Part shown: one piece after another, positions 44,882-52,563 of the stretch
Layout: each line of letters begins with the position of its first letter
Position numbering within the stretch: the first letter of the stretch is position 1
Source of the DNA: Pantoea phytobeneficialis
Lineage (GTDB): Bacteria > Pseudomonadota > Gammaproteobacteria > Enterobacterales > Enterobacteriaceae
Reading direction: 5' to 3'
Assembly: GCF_009728735.1 (NCBI RefSeq)
Contig: NZ_CP024636.1
Location: 1,997,211-2,061,210, forward strand
Length of the DNA: 64,000 nucleotides
Translations under genes and position numbers: made by a program
The notes under the pieces: generated by a model
What the model was told of the DNA's origin: nothing
What the model saw: the letters and a program-made list of their open reading frames with translations, nothing else
The model's database searches: none

Positions 44882-46515
44882 GGCGTACCTCCTGCCAGGC
44901 TATCCGGGGTTTTCCATACGTCGCGCAAAAAGGTGGTGGCCGAAGGATGCGGGATATAATCCTGTACCCGGTTATTCACCACCACGGAATCGACCATTTG
45001 CGAGATGGGCATCAACGCCGGTATCAACTGGTCGTAGCGACGTTGAATGGCGAAGTAATCCTGCTGTTGACGGACGCTGTCGCGTTCCAGCAGCGCCTGG
45101 TCGATCATCTGGTTGAGTTGCGCATCGTAGAAACCGGTACGCCATCCCTGGAAATTGGTCAGTCTGGCGCTATCGGCGTTGTTCGGGTTGTAGACCAGCG
45201 AACGCAGGCTGGAGTGGGGATGCGGTTCCACGCCGCTGCCGCCACGTCCGACCAACAGATTGAATTGGCGCTCACGCATCGCGCCATAGATCTGGTTACC
45301 GGTACCGGTGACGATTTTGGCGCGAATGCCACCCTGCATCAGCGTGGACTGAATGGCGATGGCGATATTCAGAAACGGTTGGTCTGCCAGCACGCGCAGG
45401 GTGGTGTCAAACCCATTGGGATAACCGGCTTCCGCCAGCAACGCTTTGGCTCGGGGGATATCCAGTTTGTAGCCAGGGTCGGGAAGGGTGGCGGGCATCC
45501 CGGCCTGAATCGGACGTTGATGTAGTTCGCCATAACCCGCCATCAGGCTTTTGTTGATGCCCTGATAATCCACCAGATAGCGTACCGCCTCGCGCACTTT
45601 GGCACTGGCGAAATGCTTATCCTTCATGCTCATCGCCAGATAGTAAATTGTGCCTTTGGGCACCGCATCGACGGTGAGATCCGGGTCGTGGCGCAGCGCT
45701 TTGACATCAGGGATCGCCATATTGCTGGCAATATCGATATCGCCTTTTTCCATCATCAGGCGCAGCGTCTGCGACTCCTGTAAATGGCGGAACACCACGC
45801 GCGACAGCTTCGGTGCGCCCCGCCAGTAGTCAGGATCGCGATTCATACGCAGCACGTCTTTCGCCTGCCAGACATCGAGGCGAAACGGGCCGGAACCGGC
45901 TTCATGGGTGGTCAGCCAGCGGTTGCCCCAGTCCCCGTTGCTGGCATGCGCCTGCACGGTTTTGCTGTCCAATACCACCATGCTGCCGAGCGCAGCCAGG
46001 GAATACAGTACCAGCAGCGGGTCGTTGGCTTTTGGCAGACGCAGGACGACGGTGCGAGCGTCCGGTGCGGTTATCATCTGGTCGACATTGTCTTTGCTGA
46101 AACCATAGGATTTCCACACCGACGCCTGGGCCAGATTCAGGTGCAACACCCGGCGCATCGACCACACCACATCCTCACTGGAGAGCGGATTACCAGAATG
46201 AAAGGTGACATTGTCACGTAAGTGAAAGGTGAGCTGGCGGTTGTCCGGGCTAATCTCCCAGCGTTCCGCCAGCGCCGGACGGACATGGGTGAGCTGGCGC
46301 GGGTCCAGCTCCACCAGCCCGTCATACAGATTCACCACGATGCCCACCACTTCATTACCGGTCATGGCGGCGGGATCGAGGGTTAACAGGTTGTTCATAT
46401 TCATGCCGACGATCAGCTGATCATCCGGCGTGGCGGCCCGCAAACCGGGGCTGGCCGCCATCAGCAGCAGCGCCATACAGCACGCTGTGCAACGAAGCAA
46501 AAGATTCATAAGCAA
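44878..46515 (-). CDS. Periplasmic family-5 solute-binding protein (DppA/OppA-like)
   Basis: 545-aa binding protein with a signal peptide (about 1-27, ending LRAA) and the family-5 fold (LTFHLRDNVTFHSGNPLSSEDVVWSM near 90-115; VREAVRYLVDYQGIN near 310). Family 5 proteins bind peptides, nickel-chelates or, in several bacteria, oligosaccharides. Its position after an enolase-superfamily gene and behind KdgR/CRP sites points to a sugar-acid ligand rather than peptides (inference). Confidence 0.88.
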   Translation of the reverse strand: MLMNLLLRCTACCMALLLMAASPGLRAATPDDQLIVGMNMNNLLTLDPAAMTGNEVVGIVVNLYDGLVELDPRQLTHVRPALAERWEISPDNRQLTFHLRDNVTFHSGNPLSSEDVVWSMRRVLHLNLAQASVWKSYGFSKDNVDQMITAPDARTVVLRLPKANDPLLVLYSLAALGSMVVLDSKTVQAHASNGDWGNRWLTTHEAGSGPFRLDVWQAKDVLRMNRDPDYWRGAPKLSRVVFRHLQESQTLRLMMEKGDIDIASNMAIPDVKALRHDPDLTVDAVPKGTIYYLAMSMKDKHFASAKVREAVRYLVDYQGINKSLMAGYGELHQRPIQAGMPATLPDPGYKLDIPRAKALLAEAGYPNGFDTTLRVLADQPFLNIAIAIQSTLMQGGIRAKIVTGTGNQIYGAMRERQFNLLVGRGGSGVEPHPHSSLRSLVYNPNNADSARLTNFQGWRTGFYDAQLNQMIDQALLERDSVRQQQDYFAIQRRYDQLIPALMPISQMVDSVVVNNRVQDYIPHPSATTFLRDVWKTPDSLAGGTP

Positions 46516-46567
46516 AGTCCAGCAGGTCAGAGGTTTATTGTTGTTTGCCGTACTGCTTGTGTCGGGG

Positions 46568-47722
46568 TTACCAGCGATTCAGGGTATGGGTTTCAATCCA
46601 GCTAAAGTTGATATCCTCGCCCAGTCCGGGGCGGGTTGGCAGATGCACAAAACCCTGGTCATCCATCGGGTCAACCAGGCTGTTGAGATACGCAGGCGGT
46701 TGCTCGTAATCGAGGAACGGATGCAGTAAGCCTCGTTCGTACCAGCGGCAGTTGCGGATGGCGCCCACCACCGCCAGGCTGGCGGCACCGTTGCCGTGGA
46801 CTTCACAATCCATGCCAAAGGCTTCGGCCAGACTGGCGACTTTCAGGGTGGCGGAGATCCCACCTACGCCGTTGGCCCCGGCACGCAGAATGTCGCAGGC
46901 TCCGGCGCGCACCCAGTCAGCGCGGCTGTGATGTTTGCCGCCGAGGCTTTCCGGGCCAAGCACATCAATGCTCAGGTTATCTGCCAGCCAGGCATAAGAG
47001 GCCATGCTCTCTTCTTCCATCGGTTCTTCAAACCAGGTGAAGTTGAGTTTTTCCAGCGCCTTACCAATGGTGAGGGCATCGCTGCGGCTGTACCAGTGGT
47101 AGCCGTCCAGCATCAGGGCGATATCCGGTCCAACCGCTTCCCGCACCGCCGCACAGGCTTTGATGTCCATGATCGGGCTGGGCGCAAACGACACCGGCGG
47201 CATCCAGGTATGCAGCTTAATCGCGCGATAACCGCGCGCCACCAGTTGCTCGGCAAACTGTGCGTACTCATCGGGGGTCGATAAGCCGCCTTCCAGTTGA
47301 TCGCCACACATGGTGCTGCCATAGGCGGGGATGGTGTCGCGGTAGCCGCCGAGCAGTTTATGCACCGGCAGTTGTAATTTTCGGCCAATCAAGTCCCACA
47401 ACGCCTGTTCCACCGCCGACAGCGCGCGCTCCGTTAACTGATGGGCGCTGCCGCGTTGCCAGTGCACCAAATCCTGCCATAACCGTTCACGATCAAAAGC
47501 GTTTTGCCCCAGCAACACTTTGCGGAAGAAGGCGTTGACCACATGCGGGCGAATCACTTCCGCCGGCGCGAAGGCATAGCCGCAGTGGCCGTCTTCGCTG
47601 GTCAGGGTGAGCATGGCCAGTTGTGCATCGCTTTCCGGACCGGGATGCGAATGCCCGGCGCTATCCGATACACGGCGGGTGGGGTAACTGAACAGGGTGA
47701 CATCAATGGCGCTGATCTTCAC
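46568..47722 (-). CDS. Enolase-superfamily (mandelate racemase-like) dehydratase/cycloisomerase
   Basis: 384-aa enzyme with an N-terminal capping domain and (beta/alpha)8 barrel. Metal ligands are in LMLDGYHWYS (Asp), TWFEEPMEEES (Glu) and VLGPESLGGK (Glu); a late His is in CEVHGNGAASL. The first catalytic strand reads AIKLHTWMPP, i.e. KxH instead of the usual KxK of mandelate racemase-type members, so the reaction is not predictable. Probable substrates are aldonic or uronic acids or lactones. First gene of the ABC operon, with a KdgR box 47 nt and a CRP site about 150 nt upstream. Confidence 0.85.
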   Translation of the reverse strand: MKISAIDVTLFSYPTRRVSDSAGHSHPGPESDAQLAMLTLTSEDGHCGYAFAPAEVIRPHVVNAFFRKVLLGQNAFDRERLWQDLVHWQRGSAHQLTERALSAVEQALWDLIGRKLQLPVHKLLGGYRDTIPAYGSTMCGDQLEGGLSTPDEYAQFAEQLVARGYRAIKLHTWMPPVSFAPSPIMDIKACAAVREAVGPDIALMLDGYHWYSRSDALTIGKALEKLNFTWFEEPMEEESMASYAWLADNLSIDVLGPESLGGKHHSRADWVRAGACDILRAGANGVGGISATLKVASLAEAFGMDCEVHGNGAASLAVVGAIRNCRWYERGLLHPFLDYEQPPAYLNSLVDPMDDQGFVHLPTRPGLGEDINFSWIETHTLNRW

Positions 47723-47768
47723 GGCAACTCCTCCGGGAATACATACCCATACCTGGGTGTTAATGAAA

Positions 47769-47789
47769 AATTAAAACGTTGTTTCATTT
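47769..47789 (-). promoter_or_regulatory. KdgR operator upstream of enolase/ABC operon
   Basis: AATTAAAACGTTGTTTCATT aligns with KdgR consensus AAATGAAACANTGTTTCATT with three differences; the TGTTTCAT half is perfect. It lies 47 nt before the enolase start, a typical promoter position. Confidence 0.72.
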
Positions 47790-47874
47790 TTTAATCTAGC
47801 GTTCACCTTTTGTTTGCGCATTAGCCAAAATGCGGTAAATCGCGGCGATAAATTGGGCAATTGCATGGGGTGTT

Positions 47875-47890
47875 GTGAGGGTTTTCACGA
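47875..47890. promoter_or_regulatory. CRP site upstream of enolase/ABC operon
   Basis: TGTGAGGGTTTTCACG differs from TGTGA-N6-TCACA at one base. A second weaker match, TGTGA-N6-ACACA, lies at 47905-47920. The gap 47723-48035 has no gene; it carries the regulatory sites of the enolase operon and, at its right end, the Fur box of the next gene. Confidence 0.65.
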
Positions 47891-47997
47891 AAGACGCACG
47901 TTTTGTGAGCGGCGACACAGCCGGCGGGATGTAAAAAAATGTGTCGTGAAGGCTTTTCATTTTCTTTCCGCCAGGTAATAGTGACGCCGCGAAATGC

Positions 47998-48016
47998 ATT
48001 AATAATAATCATTATC
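47998..48016 (+). promoter_or_regulatory. Fur box
   Basis: ATTAATAATAATCATTATC matches 16 of 19 positions of the Fur consensus GATAATGATAATCATTATC. It ends 19 nt before the binding-protein start and indicates iron-repressed transcription. Confidence 0.85.
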
Positions 48017-48035
48017 ATTTGTATGGATAGATCAC

Positions 48036-49151
48036 ATGAAGAATTGGATGTTAGCGCTGGGGTTACTGACGTTTTCCTTAAGCTCGTCTGCCAAAGTTAT
48101 TACCGATGTGGCCGGACGCCAGGTTGAGGTGGCGCAGGAGTCAAAACGTATCATTCTGGGGGAGGGGCGACAGATGTACCTGCTGGCGGCCTTCGATACG
48201 GCGACCCCTTTTCAGCGCGTGGTAGGCTGGCGCGATGATTTCCACAAGGCGGATTACGATGGCTACATGGCGTATGAGAAACGTTATCCGCAAATCAAGA
48301 CGTTACCGACTTTCGGCGGGGCAAAAGATGGCACCTTCAACGTAGAACAGGCGCTGACGCTGAAACCTGATTTGGTGTTGATGAACCTCGAATCCAAAGC
48401 GGCGACCGACGAAGGCAAACTGATCGAGAAGTTGCAGGCGGTAGGCATTCCGGTGGTGTTTATCGATTTCCGTGAGAAACCGATGGAGCACGCCGAGCAG
48501 AGCATCCGTATCATGGGTGAACTGGTCAACAAACCGCAGCGCGCGGAAGAAATTATCGCGTTCCGTCGTGCAGCGATTGCCAAAGTAACCGATCGCCTGA
48601 AGAACTTTGACGGCAAACGCCCGAAAGTGATGATTGACCGTGCCGGTGGTTATACCGACGAATGCTGTATGTCATTTGGCAACGAGAACTTCGGTCAGAT
48701 GGTGGAACTGGCGGGCGGCAGCAATATCGCGAAAGACCTGATTCCTGGCACCTTTGGCACCCTGAATCCTGAACAGATTATCGCCAGCCAGCCGGATGTG
48801 GTGGTGGTGACCGGCGCCAACTGGAAGAACTACAACACCGTGGGTAAATGGGTGGGTGTGGGGCCGGGGGCTGACACGAAAGAAGCGGAAGCGCGTCTGC
48901 GCACATTGATGATGCGCGATGCGTTTAAAACCTTGCCGGTGGCACATAACGGCAATGCCCATGCGATCTGGCATCAGTTCTACGACAGCCCTTATCAGTT
49001 TGTCGCTATTCAGGCGCTGGCGAAGTGGTTGCATCCCGAGTTGTTTGCCGATCTCGACCCGGATGCGACCTTCCGTGAATTCCACGAAAAATTCCTGCCG
49101 TTGCCGTATCAGCCGGGTTATTGGGTGACATTACCGGCTGACAAGTCCTGA
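48036..49151 (+). CDS. Iron-regulated periplasmic substrate-binding protein (TroA/FepB-like fold)
   Basis: 371-aa exported protein: signal peptide about 1-19 (ending SSSAK), then a class III binding-protein fold with DVAGRQVEVAQESKRIILG, the mid helix and FGTLNPEQIIASQPDVVVVTG. This fold binds ferric siderophores, haem or cobalamin. The Fur box upstream argues for an iron ligand. No permease or ATPase gene is adjacent, so it must work with a transporter elsewhere or be an orphan. Confidence 0.85.
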   Translation: MKNWMLALGLLTFSLSSSAKVITDVAGRQVEVAQESKRIILGEGRQMYLLAAFDTATPFQRVVGWRDDFHKADYDGYMAYEKRYPQIKTLPTFGGAKDGTFNVEQALTLKPDLVLMNLESKAATDEGKLIEKLQAVGIPVVFIDFREKPMEHAEQSIRIMGELVNKPQRAEEIIAFRRAAIAKVTDRLKNFDGKRPKVMIDRAGGYTDECCMSFGNENFGQMVELAGGSNIAKDLIPGTFGTLNPEQIIASQPDVVVVTGANWKNYNTVGKWVGVGPGADTKEAEARLRTLMMRDAFKTLPVAHNGNAHAIWHQFYDSPYQFVAIQALAKWLHPELFADLDPDATFREFHEKFLPLPYQPGYWVTLPADKS

Positions 49152-49173
49152 TACAGGACTCAAATGACGGGCA

Positions 49174-49269
49174 ATAAAAAAGGATTTGGCAGCAACGCCA
49201 AATCCTTTATTTTTGTTCACGTAACGGCTGGTAACCGGGTGGTGAACGGGGTGCTCAGCACTCATCACA
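49174..49269 (-). ncRNA. IstR-like antisense small RNA (antitoxin)
   Basis: Predicted about 96-nt RNA transcribed leftward. A strong minus-strand promoter (TTGAAA, 17-nt spacer, TATGAT at 49276-49304) would start transcription near 49269, and a 12-bp hairpin with U-run at 49179-49208 would end it. Its first 17 nt, TGTGATGAGTGCTGAGC, are perfectly complementary to 49449-49465 in the leader of the divergent toxin mRNA. This is the E. coli istR/tisAB design, where IstR-1 pairs upstream of tisB and blocks its translation. RNA boundaries are predicted, not measured. Confidence 0.72.
49179..49208. terminator. Bidirectional terminator between Fur-regulated gene and IstR-like RNA
   Basis: AAAGGATTTGGC and GCCAAATCCTTT form a perfect 12-bp stem with a 6-nt loop, flanked by A-rich sequence to the left and ATTTTTG to the right, so U-runs exist on both strands. 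Confidence 0.88.
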
Positions 49270-49275
49270 AAACGA

Positions 49276-49304
49276 ATCATAAATTGTGCAGAGAAAGATT
49301 TCAA
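49276..49304 (-). promoter_or_regulatory. Promoter of IstR-like RNA
   Basis: On the minus strand: -35 TTGAAA (49304-49299), exactly 17 nt, -10 TATGAT (49281-49276). Close to the sigma-70 consensus, consistent with constitutive expression of an antitoxin RNA. Confidence 0.72.
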
Positions 49305-49316
49305 GTTCAGGGAAAT

Positions 49317-49336
49317 TACTGTATGGTTATACAGGT
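49317..49336 (+). promoter_or_regulatory. LexA (SOS) box
   Basis: TACTGTATGGTTATACAG contains CTGT-N8-ACAG, the LexA consensus core, with the outer TA also matching. It lies between the divergent IstR-like RNA and the toxin leader, and overlaps a TTATAC -10-like element for the rightward transcript, indicating SOS induction. Confidence 0.85.
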
Positions 49337-49369
49337 GTTGAGTGCCGGGCGTGATCTCATTGCTTACTG

Positions 49370-49546
49370 ATGACTCCCAGGGGCGCGGATTGTCAAAATC
49401 CCGGCAGGTACCAGGTGGTGCTGGCCTGTGGCTTTCACAATGAGCGCCGCTCAGCACTCATCACAGATGTGCTAAGGCGTTCGGCGGGTGGAGTCAAAGT
49501 CCCGAATGTCGCAAGGCGCGCTCCTGTCACGGGAGAAGGAAAGTGA
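49370..49546 (+). CDS. Possible leader ORF (tisA-like), 58 codons
   Basis: An open frame in the toxin mRNA leader whose TGA overlaps the toxin ATG (TGATG). It spans the 17-nt antisense target. No ribosome-binding site precedes its ATG. In E. coli the comparable tisA frame is not translated, so this is probably a structural leader rather than a protein gene. Confidence 0.3.
   Translation: MTPRGADCQNPGRYQVVLACGFHNERRSALITDVLRRSAGGVKVPNVARRAPVTGEGK
49449..49465 (+). repeat. 17-nt direct repeat = antisense target in toxin mRNA leader
   Basis: GCTCAGCACTCATCACA here is repeated exactly at 49253-49269. The left copy is the predicted 5-prime end of the IstR-like RNA (read on the minus strand), the right copy its target 80 nt before the toxin start. 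Confidence 0.85.
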
Positions 49547-49635
49547 TGGAACTGATTAGATTACTGTTGGACCTGGTCCGGGTTATCTTGCAGATCATCG
49601 TTGCCCTTTTGCAACTGACCGGTCAGGCCCACTGA
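49546..49635 (+). CDS. tisB: TisB-like small hydrophobic membrane toxin, 29 aa
   Basis: 29-aa amphipathic peptide starting MELIRLLLDLVRVILQ and ending LQLTGQAH. E. coli TisB is also 29 aa with a similar pattern (LKLIVAALQLLDA against LQIIVALLQLTGQA here) and forms inner-membrane pores that lower the proton-motive force during SOS. Charged residues are spaced along one face (E2, R5, D9, R12, Q16). GGGAGAAGGA is a strong ribosome-binding site 6-15 nt before ATG 49546. LexA box, long leader, antisense RNA and downstream terminator complete a type I toxin-antitoxin locus. It could instead be a ZorO-like toxin, but the LexA box favours TisB. Confidence 0.8.
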   Translation: MELIRLLLDLVRVILQIIVALLQLTGQAH

Positions 49636-49651
49636 CCGGAACTTGAATCAA

Positions 49652-49679
49652 GGCGGAGCTGACCACTCCGCCTTTTTTC
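49652..49679 (+). terminator. Terminator of the tisB-like mRNA
   Basis: GGCGGAG pairs with CTCCGCC around a 7-nt loop, followed by TTTTTT. A second copy at 49841-49867 belongs to the duplicated segment. Confidence 0.9.
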
Positions 49680-49705
49680 GTCGGTCACGGCTTGATTCAT
49701 CTTTC

Positions 49706-49776
49706 GCTCGTCGCGGCGCGATTTATCGCGCGGGTTTTCGTGCACCAGCGGAAGGGCGCGCGATAAATCGCGCTGC
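49706..49776. repeat. REP inverted pair (REPIN)
   Basis: Forward CGGCGCGATTTATCGCGC and inverted GCGCGATAAATCGCGC separated by about 29 nt. The right arm ends where the duplicated tisB tail begins. Confidence 0.8.
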
Positions 49777-49779
49777 TAC

Positions 49780-49933
49780 CAGATCATCGTTGCCCTTTTG
49801 CAACTGACCGGTCAGGCCCACTGACCGGAACGTGAATCAAGGCGGAGCTGACCACTCCGCCTTTTTTCGTTCGTCACGGCTTGATTCATCTTTTGTTCGT
49901 AGCGGCGCGATTTATCGCGCATTCTTTTCGTGC
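49780..49933 (+). pseudogene. Partial duplicate of tisB tail, terminator and REP
   Basis: From CAGATCATCG at 49780 the sequence repeats 49591-49743 almost exactly at an offset of 189 nt: codons 16-29 of the toxin, its stop, its terminator and the start of the following REP unit. The start codon, leader and first 15 codons are missing, so no toxin is made from it. Confidence 0.9.
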
Positions 49934-49972
49934 CGCGGCTCAAACCTGCGCGAAAAATCGCGCCGCAACATG
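49896..49972. repeat. REP inverted pair (REPIN), second copy
   Basis: CGTAGCGGCGCGATTTATCGCGC and inverted GCGCGAAAAATCGCGCCGC, about 30 nt apart, the right arm with one change. Lies just before the MFS gene. Confidence 0.8.
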
Positions 49973-50025
49973 TTAAGGTGTGGAATTCTGCCCGTTTTCT
50001 CTCACCTGAACAGGACGCCAAAGGA

Positions 50026-51441
50026 ATGCCTCATCCTTCGTCACAACCCACCGCCCCGGCTGGCAGCACGCTCTGGTTGGCGCTGCTGGTGGCGCTGACT
50101 TTCTTTATGGAAAACCTTGATGCCACGGTGATCGTCACCGCCATCCCACAAATGGCGCGTGAGTTTGTCGTCGGGCCAGTGGCGCTGAATGTCGGTATCA
50201 GTGCCTATTTATTAGCGGTGGCGATCTTTATCCCAATCAGCGGTTGGCTGGCCGGACGCTTTGGCGCGCGCAACCTGTTCGCCGCCGCGATTCTGTTGTT
50301 TACCCTCGCATCGGTGTTGTGTGGCGTCAGCGACAACCTGCCACTGTTCACCTTTAGCCGGGTATTGCAGGGCATCGGCGGCGCGCTAATGGTGCCGGTT
50401 GGACGCATGGTGGTGCTGGGGGTGACGGCGAAAAAGCAGATGGTGAAAACCATCGCGGTAATCACCTGGCCGGGACTGATTGCGCCGGTGCTGGGGCCGC
50501 CGCTGGGCGGTTTGATCGTGACTTACGGACACTGGTCGTGGATCTTCTGGTTGAATATTCCGTTAGGTATCCTGGCGCTGGTTGCCACCTGGTGGCTGGT
50601 GCCGCAAAGCCGCAACCACGCGCTGCGGCCATTCGATGGTCTGGGGTTTGTCTATACCGCCCTGGCCTGTGTGACGCTGGTCAGCGGGCTGGAACTGCTG
50701 GGACACAGCGAACTGACCAGCGGATTGTTGTTGCTGGTGGTGGGGATCGCCAGCGCGGTACTGAGCTATCGCCATAGCCTGCGTCATCCGGCTCCGCTGT
50801 TGCCCTTTGGGACGCTTGCCATTCCCACTTTCCGCAGTACGGCAATTGCCGGGTCGTATTTCAGGGCGTCGATTAACGCCATTCCCTTCCTGTTGCCGCT
50901 GCTGTTTCAGCTCAGTTTCGGCTGGAGCGCGGTGCAGGCCGGTTCGATGGTGTTATGGGTTTTTGCCGGTAATCTGGCGATGAAACCGGCCACCACCTGG
51001 CTGATGAACCGCTTCGGTTTTCGCCGCATTTTGCTGTGGAATGGCTTGATCAGTCTGCTGGCGGTGCTGAGCTGTGTGCTACTCAGTCCATCCCTGAGTT
51101 ATTTTGCTATCGCCACCATCCTGTTTATTGGTGGGTTGACGCGTTCGCTGCAATTCAGTTGCTACAACAGCCTCGGCTTTGCCGACGTGCCGCAGGAGAA
51201 GATGGCGGATGCCTCGGTGATTTTCAGTATCTTTTTCCAGTTCAGCATGAGTGCGGGTATCGCGATTTCGGCGCTGCTGATGCGGATATCAATGGGATGG
51301 CGCGACAGCAACGTTCCGGGTCAGATGGATGTGAATGTGGCCTTTATCGGCATATCGCTGCTGGTAGCCTGTTCACTGGTCAATGTCTGGCGACTGGAGA
51401 AGAACGCCGGACAGCAACTGCTGAAACAAAGAAACGGTTGA
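50026..51441 (+). CDS. DHA2-type MFS transporter, HsrA (YieO)-like
   Basis: 471-aa inner-membrane transporter with about 14 hydrophobic segments. Motifs of drug:proton antiporters include NLDATVIVTAIPQMA (TM1), GRFGARNLF (loop 2-3) and GPPLGGLIV (motif C). Length and text resemble the HsrA/YieO group. Start ATG 50026 is preferred because AGGA lies 11 nt upstream and the protein then begins just before TM1; an upstream frame start would run through REP sequence. Substrate unknown. Confidence 0.83.
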   Translation: MPHPSSQPTAPAGSTLWLALLVALTFFMENLDATVIVTAIPQMAREFVVGPVALNVGISAYLLAVAIFIPISGWLAGRFGARNLFAAAILLFTLASVLCGVSDNLPLFTFSRVLQGIGGALMVPVGRMVVLGVTAKKQMVKTIAVITWPGLIAPVLGPPLGGLIVTYGHWSWIFWLNIPLGILALVATWWLVPQSRNHALRPFDGLGFVYTALACVTLVSGLELLGHSELTSGLLLLVVGIASAVLSYRHSLRHPAPLLPFGTLAIPTFRSTAIAGSYFRASINAIPFLLPLLFQLSFGWSAVQAGSMVLWVFAGNLAMKPATTWLMNRFGFRRILLWNGLISLLAVLSCVLLSPSLSYFAIATILFIGGLTRSLQFSCYNSLGFADVPQEKMADASVIFSIFFQFSMSAGIAISALLMRISMGWRDSNVPGQMDVNVAFIGISLLVACSLVNVWRLEKNAGQQLLKQRNG

Positions 51442-51443
51442 TC

Positions 51444-51517
51444 CGTAGCGGCGCGATTTATCGCGCAGTTCTGTGCACGATTTTGGAAAAACCTGCGCGA
51501 TAAATCGCGCCGCTACG
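51444..51517. repeat. REP inverted pair (REPIN)
   Basis: CGTAGCGGCGCGATTTATCGCGC and its inverted copy, about 28 nt apart, between the convergent MFS and idnD-like genes. Confidence 0.85.
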
Positions 51518-51522
51518 TCAGG

Positions 51523-52563
51523 TTAGAACACCAGTTGCACTTTGGCTGCACGCTCTTTATCGGCGGCCAGTTCCAGCGCACTGACTGCCTCGGTCATCGC
51601 TATCTCAGCCGAAAGCAGCGGCAGGGGGTTGATCTTGCCGGATTCCAGCCAGCGCACCGCGGTAGTGAACTCACCGGTAAAGCGGAAAGAGCCGCGCAGT
51701 TGCACTTCTTTGACCAGCAGTGGGCCAACGGGATAGTTCACTTCGGGCGCCCCCATCCCCAACTGCACGATAATGCCGCCGGGGCGGGTAAAACTGACGG
51801 CAGAGGCCACGGCAGCGGATGCGCCGGAGGCTTCAAAGCAGACATCAAACGCACCGCCATTTTCCGTCCAGCCTTGCGTGACATCTCCGTCGCGTGGGTC
51901 AGCCGTCAGACTGGCACCCATTTGCTGCGCCAGATCACGGCAACGTTCGCTGATATCAGTCGCCATCACTTCGGTGGCACCCGAGGCCAGCGCGGCGGCA
52001 ATCACCAGACAACCAATCGGCCCGGCTCCGGTCACCAGCACGCGTTTCCCGGTTAAATCGCCTGCCTGACGCACCGCATGGATACACACCGCCAGCGGCT
52101 CGGCAAAGGCGATGATCTTCGGATCAGATGTGGCGGCAAAAGGCACGCACTGCACCGGGTTAACGGCAACGTACTCGGCAAAGCCGCCGTTAACGTGGGG
52201 ATAAAACTGGGCGCTTCCCATAAAGCGCATGGAACGGCAGAGATTTTGTTTGCCCTCCAGACAAAACGCGCATTGCTGGCACGGTTGCGACGGATTGATT
52301 GCCACCCGTTGCCCTGGCTGTAAACCACTCTGCGCCGGAGCTTGATCGACGATGCCGACAAACTCATGGCCCAACACCATCGGCGCTTTCAATACCGACA
52401 TCCCTGCGCGGCCATGCTGGTAATAATGAATATCGGAGCCGCAAATGCCTCCACGCTCAACGCGCACCAGCACCTGATGTTCTTGCCACTCAATCTCGCG
52501 GGATTCACAGCGCACATCATGGGCGGCGCTCACCACCACGGCGTTAACGGTTTTCTTTTGCAT
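51523..52563 (-). CDS. idnD: Zinc-dependent L-idonate 5-dehydrogenase-like enzyme
   Basis: 346-aa medium-chain dehydrogenase. Catalytic zinc ligands are in GGICGSDIHYYQ and LGHEFVG; structural-zinc cysteines in CQQCAFCLEGKQNLC; the NAD-binding GAGPIGC follows. It aligns well with my memory of E. coli IdnD (L-idonate to 5-ketogluconate). An alternative is L-gulonate 5-dehydrogenase (RspB-like). Start overlaps the MFS stop by one base (TAATG). Last gene of the idnO-MFS-idnD operon. Confidence 0.8.
   Translation of the reverse strand: MQKKTVNAVVVSAAHDVRCESREIEWQEHQVLVRVERGGICGSDIHYYQHGRAGMSVLKAPMVLGHEFVGIVDQAPAQSGLQPGQRVAINPSQPCQQCAFCLEGKQNLCRSMRFMGSAQFYPHVNGGFAEYVAVNPVQCVPFAATSDPKIIAFAEPLAVCIHAVRQAGDLTGKRVLVTGAGPIGCLVIAAALASGATEVMATDISERCRDLAQQMGASLTADPRDGDVTQGWTENGGAFDVCFEASGASAAVASAVSFTRPGGIIVQLGMGAPEVNYPVGPLLVKEVQLRGSFRFTGEFTTAVRWLESGKINPLPLLSAEIAMTEAVSALELAADKERAAKVQLVF

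Noticed and set aside
49368..49548. Leader frame as a normal protein gene
   Set aside because: No ribosome-binding site and placement in a regulatory leader; listed only as a low-confidence leader ORF.
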